From Lysinibacillus fusiformis (GTDB taxonomy: Bacteria > Bacillota > Bacilli > Bacillales_A > Planococcaceae), in NCBI RefSeq assembly GCF_003049525.1, contig NZ_PYWL01000007.1:62001-126000 (forward strand): a DNA stretch of 64,000 nt, given 5' to 3'. The position numbers were made by a program, and so were the translations under genes. Each line of letters begins with the position of its first letter. The stretch's first letter is position 1. The notes under the pieces were generated by a model. It had not been told where the DNA came from. It saw nothing but the letters and a program-made list of their open reading frames with translations, and did no database searches. Shown here in pieces: positions 1 through 8,636 of the stretch.

Positions 1-427
1 TTTCCCAAGCGCTCCATTCATAATATAAGAAATAACCAGCTGTATAAGGGTCAACGAAGGTAATCAGGTTATTTAAATCATTGAGCTGTACTTCAAAATC
101 CTCAAAATCCAGCTTCCCTGTATAAGAAACCTCAAAGTGCTCTTCAAATTGAGCAACCTGCTTCTCCACTTTTTTTGCAAATTGTAGTAAAGCGGGATCA
201 TCCTTAAATAAAGTGGTTGAAAATAAATCGGTAGGTGAAAATGAGGCAGATAATGCTTTGCTTTCTGGTATTTTTATATCAGTATTTGTTTCATTTGGTT
301 CTTCTGTTAATGTTGTTGTCATTGTGACATCCTCTTCATCTTGTAGTAGGATGTCGATTGCCTTTGAGCATGCTGTAAAAAAGGGAATGGTGCAGCATAA
401 TAAAAGCAGTGCTATTTTTTTGTTCAA
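1..427 (-). CDS. Lipoprotein, N-terminal part (cut by window edge)
   Basis: Reading leftward from a TTG at 427, the frame stays open to the window edge (about 142 codons). The TTG sits 9 nt after a GGAGG at 441-437; the nearby ATG at 432 runs into a stop two codons later. The product begins with a lysine pair, a hydrophobic stretch and a lipobox ending F-T-A-C at Cys20, so it should be a lipid-anchored exported protein. After the anchor comes a low-complexity Thr/Glu/Asn linker (about residues 30-55) and then an acidic, probably helical domain. The domain family is not recognised and the C terminus is outside the window. Confidence 0.72.
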   Translation of the reverse strand, partial: MNKKIALLLLCCTIPFFTACSKAIDILLQDEEDVTMTTTLTEEPNETNTDIKIPESKALSASFSPTDLFSTTLFKDDPALLQFAKKVEKQVAQFEEHFEVSYTGKLDFEDFEVQLNDLNNLITFVDPYTAGYFLYYEWSAWE

Positions 428-500
428 TACATAAATCCTCCAATAAAATATAATTTTTTCCATTATAATCTAAAATTAGAGGAGGTGTTATCCACAAATA

Positions 501-515
501 GTCGGATAATCCGAC
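501..515. promoter_or_regulatory. 15-bp palindrome, candidate operator
   Basis: GTCGGAT-A-ATCCGAC is a perfect 7+7 palindrome in the 208-bp space between the divergent lipoprotein and secG genes. It lies 51 bp upstream of the secG -35 box. No regulator is recognised from the sequence. Confidence 0.35.
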
Positions 516-565
516 AAATAGATGTACGTGAAGAGGAAAAATTCCTACTAAACAGAAAGCTAAGT

Positions 566-594
566 TTGTCATGGCAACCTTTTTTTGTTATAAT
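566..594 (+). promoter_or_regulatory. SigA-type promoter of secG
   Basis: TTGTCA (566-571), 17-nt spacer, TATAAT (589-594). Transcription would start about 600, 35 nt before the secG start codon. Confidence 0.75.
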
Positions 595-635
595 ATAGTC
601 TGTTGTGATGTTTCAAAGTTCGGGAGGTGCAGTGA

Positions 636-863
636 ATGCATACAGTAGTATTAGTTTCATTAGTTATCGTATCATTAGCGTTGATCGTGGTGGTATTACT
701 TCAATCTAGTAAAAGTGCAGGCTTATCAGGTGCCATCTCGGGTGGAGCTGAGCAACTATTTGGAAAGCAAAAAGCGCGTGGTATGGATTTAATCCTTCAC
801 CGTGCAACAATTGTGTTAGCTATACTATTCTTTATTTTAGCAATCGCTATTACAAAAATCTAA
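636..863 (+). CDS. secG: Preprotein translocase subunit SecG
   Basis: 75 residues, the usual size for Gram-positive SecG. It is the small accessory subunit of the SecYEG channel in the cytoplasmic membrane. Two transmembrane helices are visible (about residues 3-23 and 54-74) on either side of the conserved region [20 protein letters not shown], in which the glycine-rich stretch matches the SecG family. The start follows a GGGAGGTG site. In Bacillales secG is normally followed by a carboxylesterase, rnr, smpB and ssrA, exactly as here. It has its own promoter and terminator. Confidence 0.95.
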   Translation: MHTVVLVSLVIVSLALIVVVLLQSSKSAGLSGAISGGAEQLFGKQKARGMDLILHRATIVLAILFFILAIAITKI

Positions 864-878
864 TAGTTGAAGATCTAT

Positions 879-910
879 CGCCTAACCACATTGGTTGGGC
901 GTTTTCTTTT
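879..910 (+). terminator. Rho-independent terminator of secG
   Basis: Nine-bp stem CGCCTAACC / GGTTGGGCG with a 5-nt loop (one G-U pair), followed by TTTTCTTTT. Confidence 0.8.
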
Positions 911-1052
911 ATCATAACCAAATGGAAAATTTTCTCGATGGAGTAAAAATTGAAATGTAATGTTATAGCCTAATGTTATGCTCGAGGCATCATCGAGAGG
1001 GCTATAATGGGTATAGTATATATGAGCGTTTTAGGATGAAGGAGTGCTTACC

Positions 1053-1799
1053 ATGAATAAATCTTTATCACAGCCATTTTTCTTTCAAGCAGGACCACGT
1101 GCCGTTTTATTACTACATGGCTTTACAGGTAGCTCGGCAGACGTTCGCATGCTTGGTAGATTTTTAGAGAAAAAAGGGTATACTACTTTAGCACCTCACT
1201 ATAAAGGTCACGGTGTGGAACCTGAGGAACTTATCACAACAGGTCCAGCAGACTGGTGGCAAGATGTCGTGGCCGCCTATAAACAGTTACAGGATGCTGG
1301 CTATGAAGAAATTGCTGTTGCTGGCCTTTCATTAGGCGGTGTAATGGCATTAAATGTAGCCTTAAACAACCCTGTTAAAGGAATTGTTACGATGTGTGCA
1401 CCTATGACTATGCGTACAACAGACGTCATGTTTGAGGGTGTTTTGAAATATGCTAAAGACTATAAAAAGTTCCAAGGTAAACAGGAGGAACAAATCGAAA
1501 CAGAAGTAGCACTCATTGCTGAAAAAGGCATGCCGTCTCTCCAAGAGTTACGTGAATTTATTACGCGTACTCGTCAAGAAATCGACATGATTTATGCCCC
1601 TATTTTTGTCGTTCAAGCTACAAATGATGAGGTAATAGAGACAGAATCTGCCAACATTATATATAATCAAACTGAGTCACTTGATAAGCATATGAAGTGG
1701 TATGAAAACTCAAAACATGTTATTACGTTAGATCAAGAAAAAGATCAATTACATGAAGATATTTATCGCTTTTTAGAAAGCCTAAATTGGGCACAATAA
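1053..1799 (+). CDS. est: Carboxylesterase (alpha/beta hydrolase, Est30 type)
   Basis: 248 residues, cytosolic, no signal peptide. Such enzymes hydrolyse short-chain carboxyl esters. The family signature is clear: oxyanion-region [10 protein letters not shown] (19-28), nucleophile elbow GLSLGG with Ser93, acid Asp192 in QATNDEV and His222 in SKHVIT, spaced as in Geobacillus Est30. The ATG at 1053 is chosen because AAGGAG lies 9 nt upstream; an upstream in-frame GTG at 1044 overlaps the ribosome-binding site. It sits between secG and rnr, as in other Bacillales, and is probably co-transcribed with rnr. The natural substrate is unknown. Confidence 0.93.
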   Translation: MNKSLSQPFFFQAGPRAVLLLHGFTGSSADVRMLGRFLEKKGYTTLAPHYKGHGVEPEELITTGPADWWQDVVAAYKQLQDAGYEEIAVAGLSLGGVMALNVALNNPVKGIVTMCAPMTMRTTDVMFEGVLKYAKDYKKFQGKQEEQIETEVALIAEKGMPSLQELREFITRTRQEIDMIYAPIFVVQATNDEVIETESANIIYNQTESLDKHMKWYENSKHVITLDQEKDQLHEDIYRFLESLNWAQ

Positions 1800-1838
1800 A
1801 ATTATAAATAGGATTTTCTCATGAAGGAGGGAATATGT

Positions 1839-4310
1839 ATGAAAGACCAAAAAGATACACTACAAAGTCGGTTACTCGTTTTTTTCGGCCAAGATGATTA
1901 CAAACCATTAACTGTCGGTGAAATAGAGGATGAATTTGGCTTTGAGGATGCGGAAGAATTTAAGGAGCTTGTCAAAACATTAGTCCGTATGGAAGGACAG
2001 GGCTTAGTTGTTCGTTCTCGCTCCAATCGTTATGGCCTACCAGAACGTATGAATTTACTAAGAGGTAAATTTATCGGTCACGCGAAGGGTTTCGGCTTTG
2101 TAGCGCCTGATGTTGAGGGCATGGATGATGTGTTCATTCCACCGCATGAAATTAATGGGGCTATAAATGGAGATATCGTTCTTATTCGTGTGTTAAAAGA
2201 ATCATTTGGTGATCGCCGTGAAGGGACTGTAACTAAGGTCGTTGAACGTGGTCAAACAAGCTTTGTCGGCACATTCCAAGCTAATCGTGGCTTTGGCTTT
2301 GTTGTCTTAGACGATAAAAAGCTGCCAATGGATATCTTTATTGCAAAAGGAGATACATTAGGCGCTGTTGATGGCCATAAGGTTGTGGTCGAAGTAGCCA
2401 CATGGCCTGAAGATTTAAAATCGGCTACAGGCTATATTACAAAAATTTTAGGGCATAAAAATGATCCAGGCGTGGATATTTTATCCATTTTATATAAGCA
2501 CGATATTCCACCTGAATTCCCAGACGAAGTCATCGCTGCTGCACAACGTGTGCCAGATGATATTACAGAGGCTGATTTAGTAGGTCGTCGTGATTTACGT
2601 CATGAAACGATTGTAACCATCGATGGGGCTGACGCAAAGGACTTGGATGACGCAGTAACCGTCATAAAAAATGTAGATGGTACTTATAAGCTTGGCGTAC
2701 ATATTGCAGACGTTAGTTATTATGTAACGCAAGGCTCTGTCATCGATCTTGAAGCCTATGACCGTGCAACAAGTGTTTATTTAACAGATCGTGTGATCCC
2801 AATGATTCCGCATCGACTTTCAAACGGTATTTGTTCATTAAATCCACAGGTTGACCGTTTAACACTATCCTGTGAAATGATTATTGATGCGAGTGGGAAT
2901 GTTATTTCACATGAAATTTTCCAAAGTGTTATTAAAACAACTGAACGTATGACGTATAAGGATGTCTACAAAATTTTAGAGGAGCAAGATGAAGCGTTAA
3001 TCAAACGCTACGAGCCACTTGTTCCGATGTTTAAAAATATGGCAGAGCTATCTGGCATTTTACGTCGTAAACGTGAATCTCGAGGTGCCATTGACTTTGA
3101 CTTTAAAGAATCTAAAGTCATCGTGAATGAGGAAGGTTGGCCAGTTGATATTGAGATACGTGAACGTACAGTAGCGGAGAAGCTAATTGAAGATTTCATG
3201 CTAGCTGCTAATGAAACAGTAGCGGAGCACTTCCACTGGATGAATGTACCGTTCATATACCGTATTCACGAAGATCCAAAGCCAGAAAAGCTTCAACGAT
3301 TCTTTGAATTTGTTACGAACTTCGGGATTTTAATTAAAGGTACAGGCAATACTGTGCATCCTAAAGCATTACAGGATGTTCTGAAAGCCATTGAAGGTAT
3401 GCCAGAGGAGCCTGTTATTTCAACGATGCTGCTACGCTCGATGCAACAGGCGAAATATTACCCAGAAAGCCTAGGTCACTTTGGCCTATCAACTGATTTC
3501 TATACACACTTCACATCACCAATTCGCCGTTATCCGGACTTAATCGTACACCGATTAATCCGTACGTATTTAATTAATAAGGATACTTCTCGAGAAACGG
3601 TTGCACAGTGGGGAATGGCAATGGATGAAATTGCTGACCACACATCCGAGCGTGAACGCCGTGCGGTTGATGCAGAACGTGATACAGATGCTTTGAAAAA
3701 GGCACAATATATGTCTGATAAAATTGGCGAAGAATTCGAAGGAATCGTATCATCCATTACCAACTTCGGTATTTTCGTGGAGTTGCCAAACACGATTGAA
3801 GGACTTGTCCATATTAGTAATATGACAGATGATTACTACCGTTTCGATGATCGTCAAATGATCATGATCGGTGAACGTACAAATCGTCAATTCCGTATTG
3901 GTGATGAAGTAACAGTCCGTGTTGCCAATGTCATTATTGAGGAGTCATCCATTGACTTTGAAATCGTTGGAATGGTAACTTCATATGGACGAACACGCAA
4001 AGCCGCGCCGACTGTTATTCACGCACGTAAAAATTATAACGACAATAAAGGTGAACGCAGTCGCAGAAGCACACGTAGCGATGACGAAAAAGGCGGGCGT
4101 GGTGGCAGCCGTAGAAGCAGTCGCCAAGAAGAGGAAAGCGGAAGTCGAGATACTAAACGCGGTGAACGCCGTGAAGGTGACCGTGATCCACGTGGACGTC
4201 GCAAAGATGACTCTAGCAGCCCAGGTCCTAAAAAACGCGTGAAACAAAAGCAAAAATTCTATGAAGGCATTGCAAAGAAAAACAAAAAGAAAAAATCAAA
4301 ACGTAAATAA
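1839..4310 (+). CDS. rnr: Ribonuclease R
   Basis: 823 residues, a 3'-5' exoribonuclease of the RNase II/R family that degrades structured RNA and works with SmpB/tmRNA in clearing defective mRNA. Order of domains: winged-helix N terminus (about 1-75), cold-shock domains (about 80-230), catalytic RNB domain with the metal-binding motif [11 protein letters not shown] near residues 264-274, an S1 domain starting near 630 ([20 protein letters not shown]), and a very basic Arg/Ser/Lys/Gly tail from about 715 to the end. The ATG at 1839 is preceded by AAGGAGGG with 7-nt spacing; an earlier ATG at 1821 overlaps that site. It is followed by smpB and ssrA, the classic trans-translation neighbourhood. 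Confidence 0.97.
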   Translation: MKDQKDTLQSRLLVFFGQDDYKPLTVGEIEDEFGFEDAEEFKELVKTLVRMEGQGLVVRSRSNRYGLPERMNLLRGKFIGHAKGFGFVAPDVEGMDDVFIPPHEINGAINGDIVLIRVLKESFGDRREGTVTKVVERGQTSFVGTFQANRGFGFVVLDDKKLPMDIFIAKGDTLGAVDGHKVVVEVATWPEDLKSATGYITKILGHKNDPGVDILSILYKHDIPPEFPDEVIAAAQRVPDDITEADLVGRRDLRHETIVTIDGADAKDLDDAVTVIKNVDGTYKLGVHIADVSYYVTQGSVIDLEAYDRATSVYLTDRVIPMIPHRLSNGICSLNPQVDRLTLSCEMIIDASGNVISHEIFQSVIKTTERMTYKDVYKILEEQDEALIKRYEPLVPMFKNMAELSGILRRKRESRGAIDFDFKESKVIVNEEGWPVDIEIRERTVAEKLIEDFMLAANETVAEHFHWMNVPFIYRIHEDPKPEKLQRFFEFVTNFGILIKGTGNTVHPKALQDVLKAIEGMPEEPVISTMLLRSMQQAKYYPESLGHFGLSTDFYTHFTSPIRRYPDLIVHRLIRTYLINKDTSRETVAQWGMAMDEIADHTSERERRAVDAERDTDALKKAQYMSDKIGEEFEGIVSSITNFGIFVELPNTIEGLVHISNMTDDYYRFDDRQMIMIGERTNRQFRIGDEVTVRVANVIIEESSIDFEIVGMVTSYGRTRKAAPTVIHARKNYNDNKGERSRRSTRSDDEKGGRGGSRRSSRQEEESGSRDTKRGERREGDRDPRGRRKDDSSSPGPKKRVKQKQKFYEGIAKKNKKKKSKRK

Positions 4311-4314
4311 GCAT

Positions 4315-4351
4315 GAGCGAAAGTGTCCTAAGTACGGATACTTTCGCTCAA
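4315..4351 (+). other. Hairpin between rnr and smpB
   Basis: GAGCGAAAGTGTCC pairs with GGATACTTTCGCTC around a short loop. No T-run follows, so it may be an mRNA processing or stability element rather than a full terminator. Confidence 0.5.
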
Positions 4352-4380
4352 GCTCAACCTTTAAGTAGAGGGTGAATCAA

Positions 4381-4848
4381 ATGGCAAAAGGTTCAGGAAA
4401 AGTATTAGCACAAAACAAAAAAGCTGGACATGATTACTTTATTGAAGAGACAATCGAAGCAGGCATGGTCCTAACCGGTACAGAAATCAAATCCATTCGT
4501 GCAGGCAAGGCCCAGCTAAAAGACTCCTACGTCCGCATTACCAATGGCGAAGCATGGATTAGCAATATGCATGTCAGCCCGTTCGATCAAGGGAACCGTT
4601 TCAACCACGACCCACTACGCGCCCGCAAATTGCTTCTCCATAAAAAGCAAATCGGCGAGCTAGTCGGTGCCGTCAAACGTGACGGCTACACAATCGTCCC
4701 ATTGAAAATGTACATCAAGGACGGCTATGCCAAGCTCTTAATCGGCGTCGGCAAAGGGAAAAAAGACTACGATAAACGCAACGACATGCGCAAAAAAGAA
4801 GCCAAACGCGAAATGGAACGCACCTTCAAATCCAATAACCAATATTAA
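4381..4848 (+). CDS. smpB: SsrA-binding protein SmpB
   Basis: 155 residues, typical length. SmpB binds the tRNA-like domain of tmRNA and brings it to stalled ribosomes. Family features: N-terminal [22 protein letters not shown], the [20 protein letters not shown] motif, and a basic C-terminal tail ([20 protein letters not shown] region) that fills the empty mRNA channel. The ATG at 4381 is used; a GTG 9 nt upstream overlaps the ribosome-binding site. Its partner RNA gene ssrA starts 361 bp downstream. Codon use in the second half is richer in GC than in neighbouring genes. Confidence 0.97.
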   Translation: MAKGSGKVLAQNKKAGHDYFIEETIEAGMVLTGTEIKSIRAGKAQLKDSYVRITNGEAWISNMHVSPFDQGNRFNHDPLRARKLLLHKKQIGELVGAVKRDGYTIVPLKMYIKDGYAKLLIGVGKGKKDYDKRNDMRKKEAKREMERTFKSNNQY

Positions 4849-4859
4849 TAGATTATCAG

Positions 4860-4892
4860 AAAGCTCACCTAGTTGTTGGTGAGCTTTTTGTT
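4860..4892 (+). terminator. Terminator of smpB
   Basis: Perfect 10-bp stem AAAGCTCACC / GGTGAGCTTT, 8-nt loop, then a T-run. Confidence 0.88.
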
Positions 4893-4924
4893 TTGGTTGG
4901 GGGAGTTGCGGGGGGCGGGGTGAG

Positions 4925-5030
4925 CTGGAGTAGTGGATAGGATTGGGGAAGTGATGGATAGAATCGTGAAAGTGACGGATAGAAGTTAAAGTATGGTGGA
5001 ATAGAACAGAGAAAGCGATGGATAGCCTCT
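4925..5030. repeat. Imperfect ~20-bp tandem repeats in the smpB-ssrA spacer
   Basis: Several degenerate copies of a unit like AGTGATGGATAGAATCGTGA follow one another (agtagtggatagga, agtgatggatagaa, agtgacggatagaa, agtatggtggaataga, agcgatggatagcc). No protein is encoded. Function unknown. Confidence 0.6.
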
Positions 5031-5066
5031 AAGTCCAAGCCCATGTTTCCTACTAGAGCGGTACAC

Positions 5067-5095
5067 TTGAACTATCGCTCATTATGTTTTATAAT
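5067..5095 (+). promoter_or_regulatory. SigA-type promoter of ssrA
   Basis: TTGAAC (5067-5072), 17-nt spacer, TATAAT (5090-5095). It would start transcription near 5102 and give a precursor with about 108 nt of 5' leader ahead of mature tmRNA. Confidence 0.7.
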
Positions 5096-5209
5096 ATGAA
5101 TTACTGATTGCCAGATTTCATGGAAGCGTACTTTTAAGCTCCCACCGTACTAGAAGCAATTCTAGCTCTTTGTTTGAACGAGGCTCAACCGCTTCGATTC
5201 ATATATCAA

Positions 5210-5562
5210 GGGGACGTTACGGATTCGACAGGGATGGTTCAAGCTTTAGTCGCGCGTCGGAGGGCTCGGCTCCGTCATCAACGACAGTTATATAATAACT
5301 GGCAAACAACAAAACTTAGCTTTCGCAGCGTAAGCTCGTAAGCGCTCTGCCTCTCTATCGCCCATGTAGAGAACGTGGGGCCCAACTTTAGTGGGATACG
5401 GTCGATGGTGCCACCTGAGTCATCGGCAAGAGATTTCCAGGTTAGCGTACAGGACGCCTGTTTGTCGGCATAATGTTACGCGAATCGTAAATAGGCAAAC
5501 TACACGCGTAGAAGCTGAAGTATTGGAGTCTTTGGACGCGGGTTCGACTCCCGCCGTCTCCA
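5210..5562 (+). ncRNA. ssrA: Transfer-messenger RNA (tmRNA)
   Basis: 353 nt. The 5' end GGGGACGTTACGGATTCGAC is nearly the same as in Bacillus subtilis tmRNA. It pairs with the 3' acceptor strand CGTCTCC (5555-5561), and the T-arm GGGTTCGACTCCC is intact. The tag reading frame starts with GGC at 5301 and ends with TAA at 5331-5333, coding GKQQNLAFAA, so the full tag would be A-GKQQNLAFAA with the usual hydrophobic Ala-Ala end for ClpXP. The genome reads CTCCATACCA rather than the usual CTCCACCA after the acceptor stem because an element is integrated here, so CCA must be added after transcription. Its 3' end is the integration site of the island that follows. Confidence 0.95.
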
Positions 5563-5564
5563 TA
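5544..5564. other. attL core: ssrA 3' end / element 1 junction
   Basis: The 3' end of ssrA (tcgactcccgccgtctccata) is the crossover region. CCCGCCGTCTCCATA (5550-5564) recurs exactly at 25645-25659, and longer diverged copies lie at 41122-41140 (17 of 19 bases) and 43817-43839 (21 of 23 bases against 5541-5563). Confidence 0.88.
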
Positions 5565-5590
5565 CCATGAGATTCACTGAATTTCACTGA

Positions 5591-5632
5591 GTGTCATAAA
5601 TGTTGTTAAGTCAACGTTTATGGCACTTTTTT
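5591..5632 (+). terminator. Element-supplied terminator for ssrA
   Basis: 15-bp stem GTGTCATAAATGTTG / CAACGTTTATGGCAC with two G-U pairs and a 6-nt loop, followed by six T. It lies 28 bp inside element 1, so it was brought by the element. It may also stop the integrase transcript coming from the right. Confidence 0.8.
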
Positions 5633-5665
5633 AATGCCTTTGAGTTGTACTGAATTGGAGTGAAT

Positions 5666-5700
5666 CCTTATTAAAAACCTTATTAAAAACCTTATTAACC
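5666..5700. repeat. Triple CCTTATTAAAAA repeat, integrase arm-type sites
   Basis: Units at 5666-5677, 5678-5689 and 5690-5700, in direct orientation between the att core and the integrase gene, followed by a diverged copy (cctttgttaa). A CCTTATTAA with a similar right flank occurs at the other end of the element at 25551. This is the layout of arm-binding sites for tyrosine integrases. Confidence 0.65.
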
Positions 5701-5704
5701 TTTG

Positions 5705-6886
5705 TTAATCCTTTGTTAGAAAATCATCGTTTTCGTTTTTAAGGAAGTTAGTGAATTTATCAATTGTACCTGCTTTTGCTTTTTGTGTGACGTGTGCATA
5801 GATTTCCAATGTAGTTTTGACATCGTTATGGCCAAGTCGATATTGCACTTCTTTAATCGATGCGCCAGCTTCAAATAGTAAGGAACAATGCGTATGACGA
5901 AGACCATGTGTTGTAATAGGTTCCAATTGATGCTTTTTAATGAAATCTAAAAGCCATTGAAAAGTTTTATTTGGATCTTGCAACACGTTATATATGTTGG
6001 AGAACACTAACTGCTGTTTAGTTTTTGTATTGATTTTCTTTTCTGCAAAAAAGCTGTCTTGTTCTGAACGCCATAACTTTAACAGGTCCACTGTTTCTTG
6101 ATCCAATTTAATTGTACGAGGCTTACCATTTTTAGTTGCACCTAGATACAAGCCTTTCTCACCACGTTTCACAGCCTTTGTAATGCGAATCTCCAAAGTA
6201 TCGAAGTCGATATCCTTCCATTTTAACGCAAACACTTCACCTTTACGCATTCCAGAAAAAGCTAATAATCGAAATACAGCATGCTTTTTTAGGTTTGGAT
6301 CTTGCTGCAAACATTGTAAAAATTGTACAAGTTGCTCCCGTGAATAGAAGTTTTCGAATTCATCATCATCGTCTTCCAATGAAATGTTATTTTTAATAAT
6401 AGGCATTTCTACTAATTCGAATGGGTTCTTATCGATAATTCCATGACGAATAGCGTATTTGATAACTAACGCAGTATAGTTTTTCACCATGCTAAAACGT
6501 TTAAGCTTCTTTGCCCACTGATTCACATGTTTCTGACAAATAGTAGCATCTATTTTTGCAATACGATATTCGCCAAAGCTAGGCAAAATGTGATTTTGAA
6601 AGATACGTTTCGTCTTTAATAAAGTACTATCTTCTACCGAATTTTCGTACTGCTCCATCCACAACTCATATACATCTTGATACGTTTCCATCGCAACTTT
6701 ATGAAAAGTGCCATCACGAACTTCTTGTCGAAGTTTGGCTAAAGCTTCTTTCGCTTCTTTTTTCGTTTTAAATCCGCTCCGAGTAGTAGTCTTTTCTTTT
6801 CCTGTTAAAGGGTCTACACCGATATATACATTGAATTTGAAACGAACTTCATTGTTTTTTAGTTTGTAGCTTTTAATTGAAACCAA
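5705..6886 (-). CDS. Tyrosine recombinase / site-specific integrase of element 1
   Basis: 393 residues, intact. N-terminal arm-binding-like domain (about 1-60, with the PLTGKEKTTTRSGFKTKKEA stretch), SAM-like core-binding domain (about 65-165) and catalytic domain. Catalytic residues are visible: Arg in FSGMRKGEVFALKW, Lys/His region, THGLRHTHCS box, the LGHNDVKTTLEIYAHV segment with the nucleophile Tyr. It is close to ICE/phage integrases of the Tn916/phi families that use tRNA or tmRNA genes. The start is TTG at 6886, with AAGGAG 9 nt upstream. It reads toward ssrA, 143 bp from the att core, as expected for an element's own integrase. Confidence 0.92.
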   Translation of the reverse strand: MVSIKSYKLKNNEVRFKFNVYIGVDPLTGKEKTTTRSGFKTKKEAKEALAKLRQEVRDGTFHKVAMETYQDVYELWMEQYENSVEDSTLLKTKRIFQNHILPSFGEYRIAKIDATICQKHVNQWAKKLKRFSMVKNYTALVIKYAIRHGIIDKNPFELVEMPIIKNNISLEDDDDEFENFYSREQLVQFLQCLQQDPNLKKHAVFRLLAFSGMRKGEVFALKWKDIDFDTLEIRITKAVKRGEKGLYLGATKNGKPRTIKLDQETVDLLKLWRSEQDSFFAEKKINTKTKQQLVFSNIYNVLQDPNKTFQWLLDFIKKHQLEPITTHGLRHTHCSLLFEAGASIKEVQYRLGHNDVKTTLEIYAHVTQKAKAGTIDKFTNFLKNENDDFLTKD

Positions 6887-7346
6887 TGTAACATCACTCC
6901 TTGTACTTACGGAGACAAAGAGGATTGTAGTAACTAGTACTACAGTTTTAGTTTATGTGATAGGGGCAGCTTTAGCAAATAAGACAATAAAAAGCACAAA
7001 AGAGTTTGAGGCTCTTCTGCGTTTAAAATTTATGTTTATGCGTATCTTTCCCTATTGACTGATGGATGCCCAATATATCGATCTCCATCCTAAGGGGTAA
7101 TAAGGATTGAACGGTATTGTACCACTTCTTTTTAAAGCAAATCCATCCATTACTTCAATTCATCTGTCACTATATTTTATCCAGGATATTAAGAATGATT
7201 TCTTCTAACCTAAATCCCAATGTAGCCTTTAAATTAAGATTGAAATTGATTAAAATCATCTCCCTTCTAGATTCTTAGTCAAGAGATGATTTCCTGTTGG
7301 ATATTTATGTTAATATTACTATGAATATTGAGAAGGAGTGTACTTA

Positions 7347-7413
7347 AACTCCCATACAACTTAATCATCTTTCATGTTTTGTGGTGAAGAGCTTATTTTG
7401 CGCTTCATGGATG
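7347..7413. repeat. Interspersed ~70-bp repeat, copy A
   Basis: The sequence from aactcccat to ttcatggatg is about 80 percent the same as 15922-15994. The two copies stand on either side of the AbiEi/R-M/PrrC operon in direct orientation. No transposase is linked. Confidence 0.6.
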
Positions 7414-7463
7414 ATGAAAGAGCAAATTCAAAAATAAAAATAGAGAATATTAAGGGATTGAGA

Positions 7464-7660
7464 AGTGGGGCTTAGCAGGATTTTATTATTACTGTACAGA
7501 AAGCCTAATGTCTGATGGGAGTCCGAAAGGGATTTTTATAGAAAGTAGCTGCTGTTTAGCTTTAATTAAGAAGAATAAGCAAGCGCTTTATGCGACTGGG
7601 ATAACAGGAATTAAAGATAAATATAAGAAAGGACACACGACGGTGAATGTGTGGATTTAG
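7464..7660 (+). pseudogene. C-terminal remnant of an unrecognised gene
   Basis: An open frame runs from about 7464 (KWGLAGFYYYCTESL...) to a TAG at 7660 without a start codon or ribosome-binding site at its left end. The end of the frame (ALYATGITGIKDKYKKGHT region) looks like real protein. A start at ATG 7508 would leave only 50 residues. Probably the 3' part of a gene lost by deletion. Confidence 0.35.
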
Positions 7661-7938
7661 GCAATCTTGGTTTTAAGGATTTTCTTTAGATATAGAGAAA
7701 ATCATGCAAAAACTAAAAAAGACAAGAATTAGCAATAATATATTGTTCATACTCCAGGTACCTAAGGGTATGGGATTTTTTATTTTAAAGTGATATTGAT
7801 TAGTTAGATGAAATGCCTATGTTTGCAACTAACTATTGATCTATCTTCTTTCGCTGAATTGAGATATTATCAAAACAAAAAGCGCAAAACTATGTTTTGC
7901 TTATAAAGTTTTGAACAGGAAAATTTAGTAAATGTATT

Positions 7939-7978
7939 TTGACTTCTACGCATAAGTGGGGCATAATTATATGCGTAG
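7939..7978 (+). promoter_or_regulatory. Promoter with overlapping inverted-repeat operator
   Basis: TTGACT (7939-7944), 17-nt spacer, CATAAT (7962-7967) form a SigA-type promoter. A perfect 9+9 inverted repeat, CTACGCATA (7946-7954) and TATGCGTAG (7970-7978), encloses the spacer and -10 box. AbiEi antitoxins are known to repress their own promoters through inverted repeats, so this is a likely operator for the next gene's product. Confidence 0.65.
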
Positions 7979-8008
7979 AGTATTTTTATTTTTGAGAGAA
8001 GGTGTGTT

Positions 8009-8602
8009 ATGGCAAGGACTGAGTTCATTATGGAAATGATCAAAAATAATAATGGTGTCATAACTGCTGCCGAAGTAACAAAAGCAGGAATTTCACGTGG
8101 TAATCTCAAATATATGATGGATACAGGTTTGTTAGAACGGACAGGTAGAGGCGTATATCAACTGGTTGGATCATTGGAAGATGAAATGTATAATCTTCAA
8201 GTTCGTTATAAACGTGGGATTTTTTCTGGGGCTACTGCACTTTATTTATTTGATTTAACCGACAGGACGCCAGCAAAATTTCAAATGACCTTTCCTCATA
8301 ATTACAATACTTCAACTGTAAAAAGCGAAAATGTGAATTGCAATCGTGTCATAATGGAATTGTATGATCTTGGAGTTGTAGAAGTAAAAACACCTAAAGG
8401 GAATACAGTGAGAGCTTATAGCATGGAAAGGACATTATGCGATATCTTGCGAAAGCATAATAAAACAGATAAACAGATCATCACAGATGGCTTTAAACGC
8501 TACTTTAGAAGAAAAGACAAGAACATTGCATTGCTGTGTGAATATGGCAAGAAACTAAAGGTGGAAGGAAAACTTCAAACCTATTTAGAAGTGCTTCTAT
8601 AA
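8009..8602 (+). CDS. abiEi: AbiEi-family antitoxin / transcriptional regulator, no toxin partner
   Basis: 197 residues. The N terminus is a winged helix-turn-helix (about residues 1-55: [20 protein letters not shown] then [13 protein letters not shown]), the pattern of the type IV antitoxin AbiEi. The rest matches the AbiEi C-terminal domain ([31 protein letters not shown]). In AbiE systems this protein represses its operon and counters the nucleotidyltransferase toxin AbiEii. No AbiEii gene follows; hsdM starts 34 bp later instead. It is therefore either an orphan antitoxin or a regulator of the R-M operon, acting on the inverted repeat just upstream. Ribosome-binding site GAGAAGGTG. Confidence 0.8.
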   Translation: MARTEFIMEMIKNNNGVITAAEVTKAGISRGNLKYMMDTGLLERTGRGVYQLVGSLEDEMYNLQVRYKRGIFSGATALYLFDLTDRTPAKFQMTFPHNYNTSTVKSENVNCNRVIMELYDLGVVEVKTPKGNTVRAYSMERTLCDILRKHNKTDKQIITDGFKRYFRRKDKNIALLCEYGKKLKVEGKLQTYLEVLL

Positions 8603-8636
8603 ACAATGTATAGAAGAAAAAATTGGAGGAATACAA

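Larger units (their letters stand above)
6887..7938. other. Decayed spacer between integrase and R-M operon
   Basis: No intact gene. It contains a repeat copy (7347-7413), a C-terminal gene remnant (7464-7660) and short stop-rich stretches. No excisionase gene was recognised. Composition is AT-rich like the rest of the island. Confidence 0.6.

Noticed and set aside
336..572. 78-codon minus-strand open frame overlapping the lipoprotein start
   Set aside because: It is out of frame with the lipobox-bearing gene and has no ribosome-binding site; it is a shadow.
3981..4253. Open frames on both strands across the end of rnr
   Set aside because: They come from the repetitive Arg/Ser/Gly codons of the RNase R tail and are not genes.
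8603..8636. AbiEii toxin partner for the AbiEi-like gene
   Set aside because: Only 34 bp separate it from hsdM; no nucleotidyltransferase frame exists nearby.
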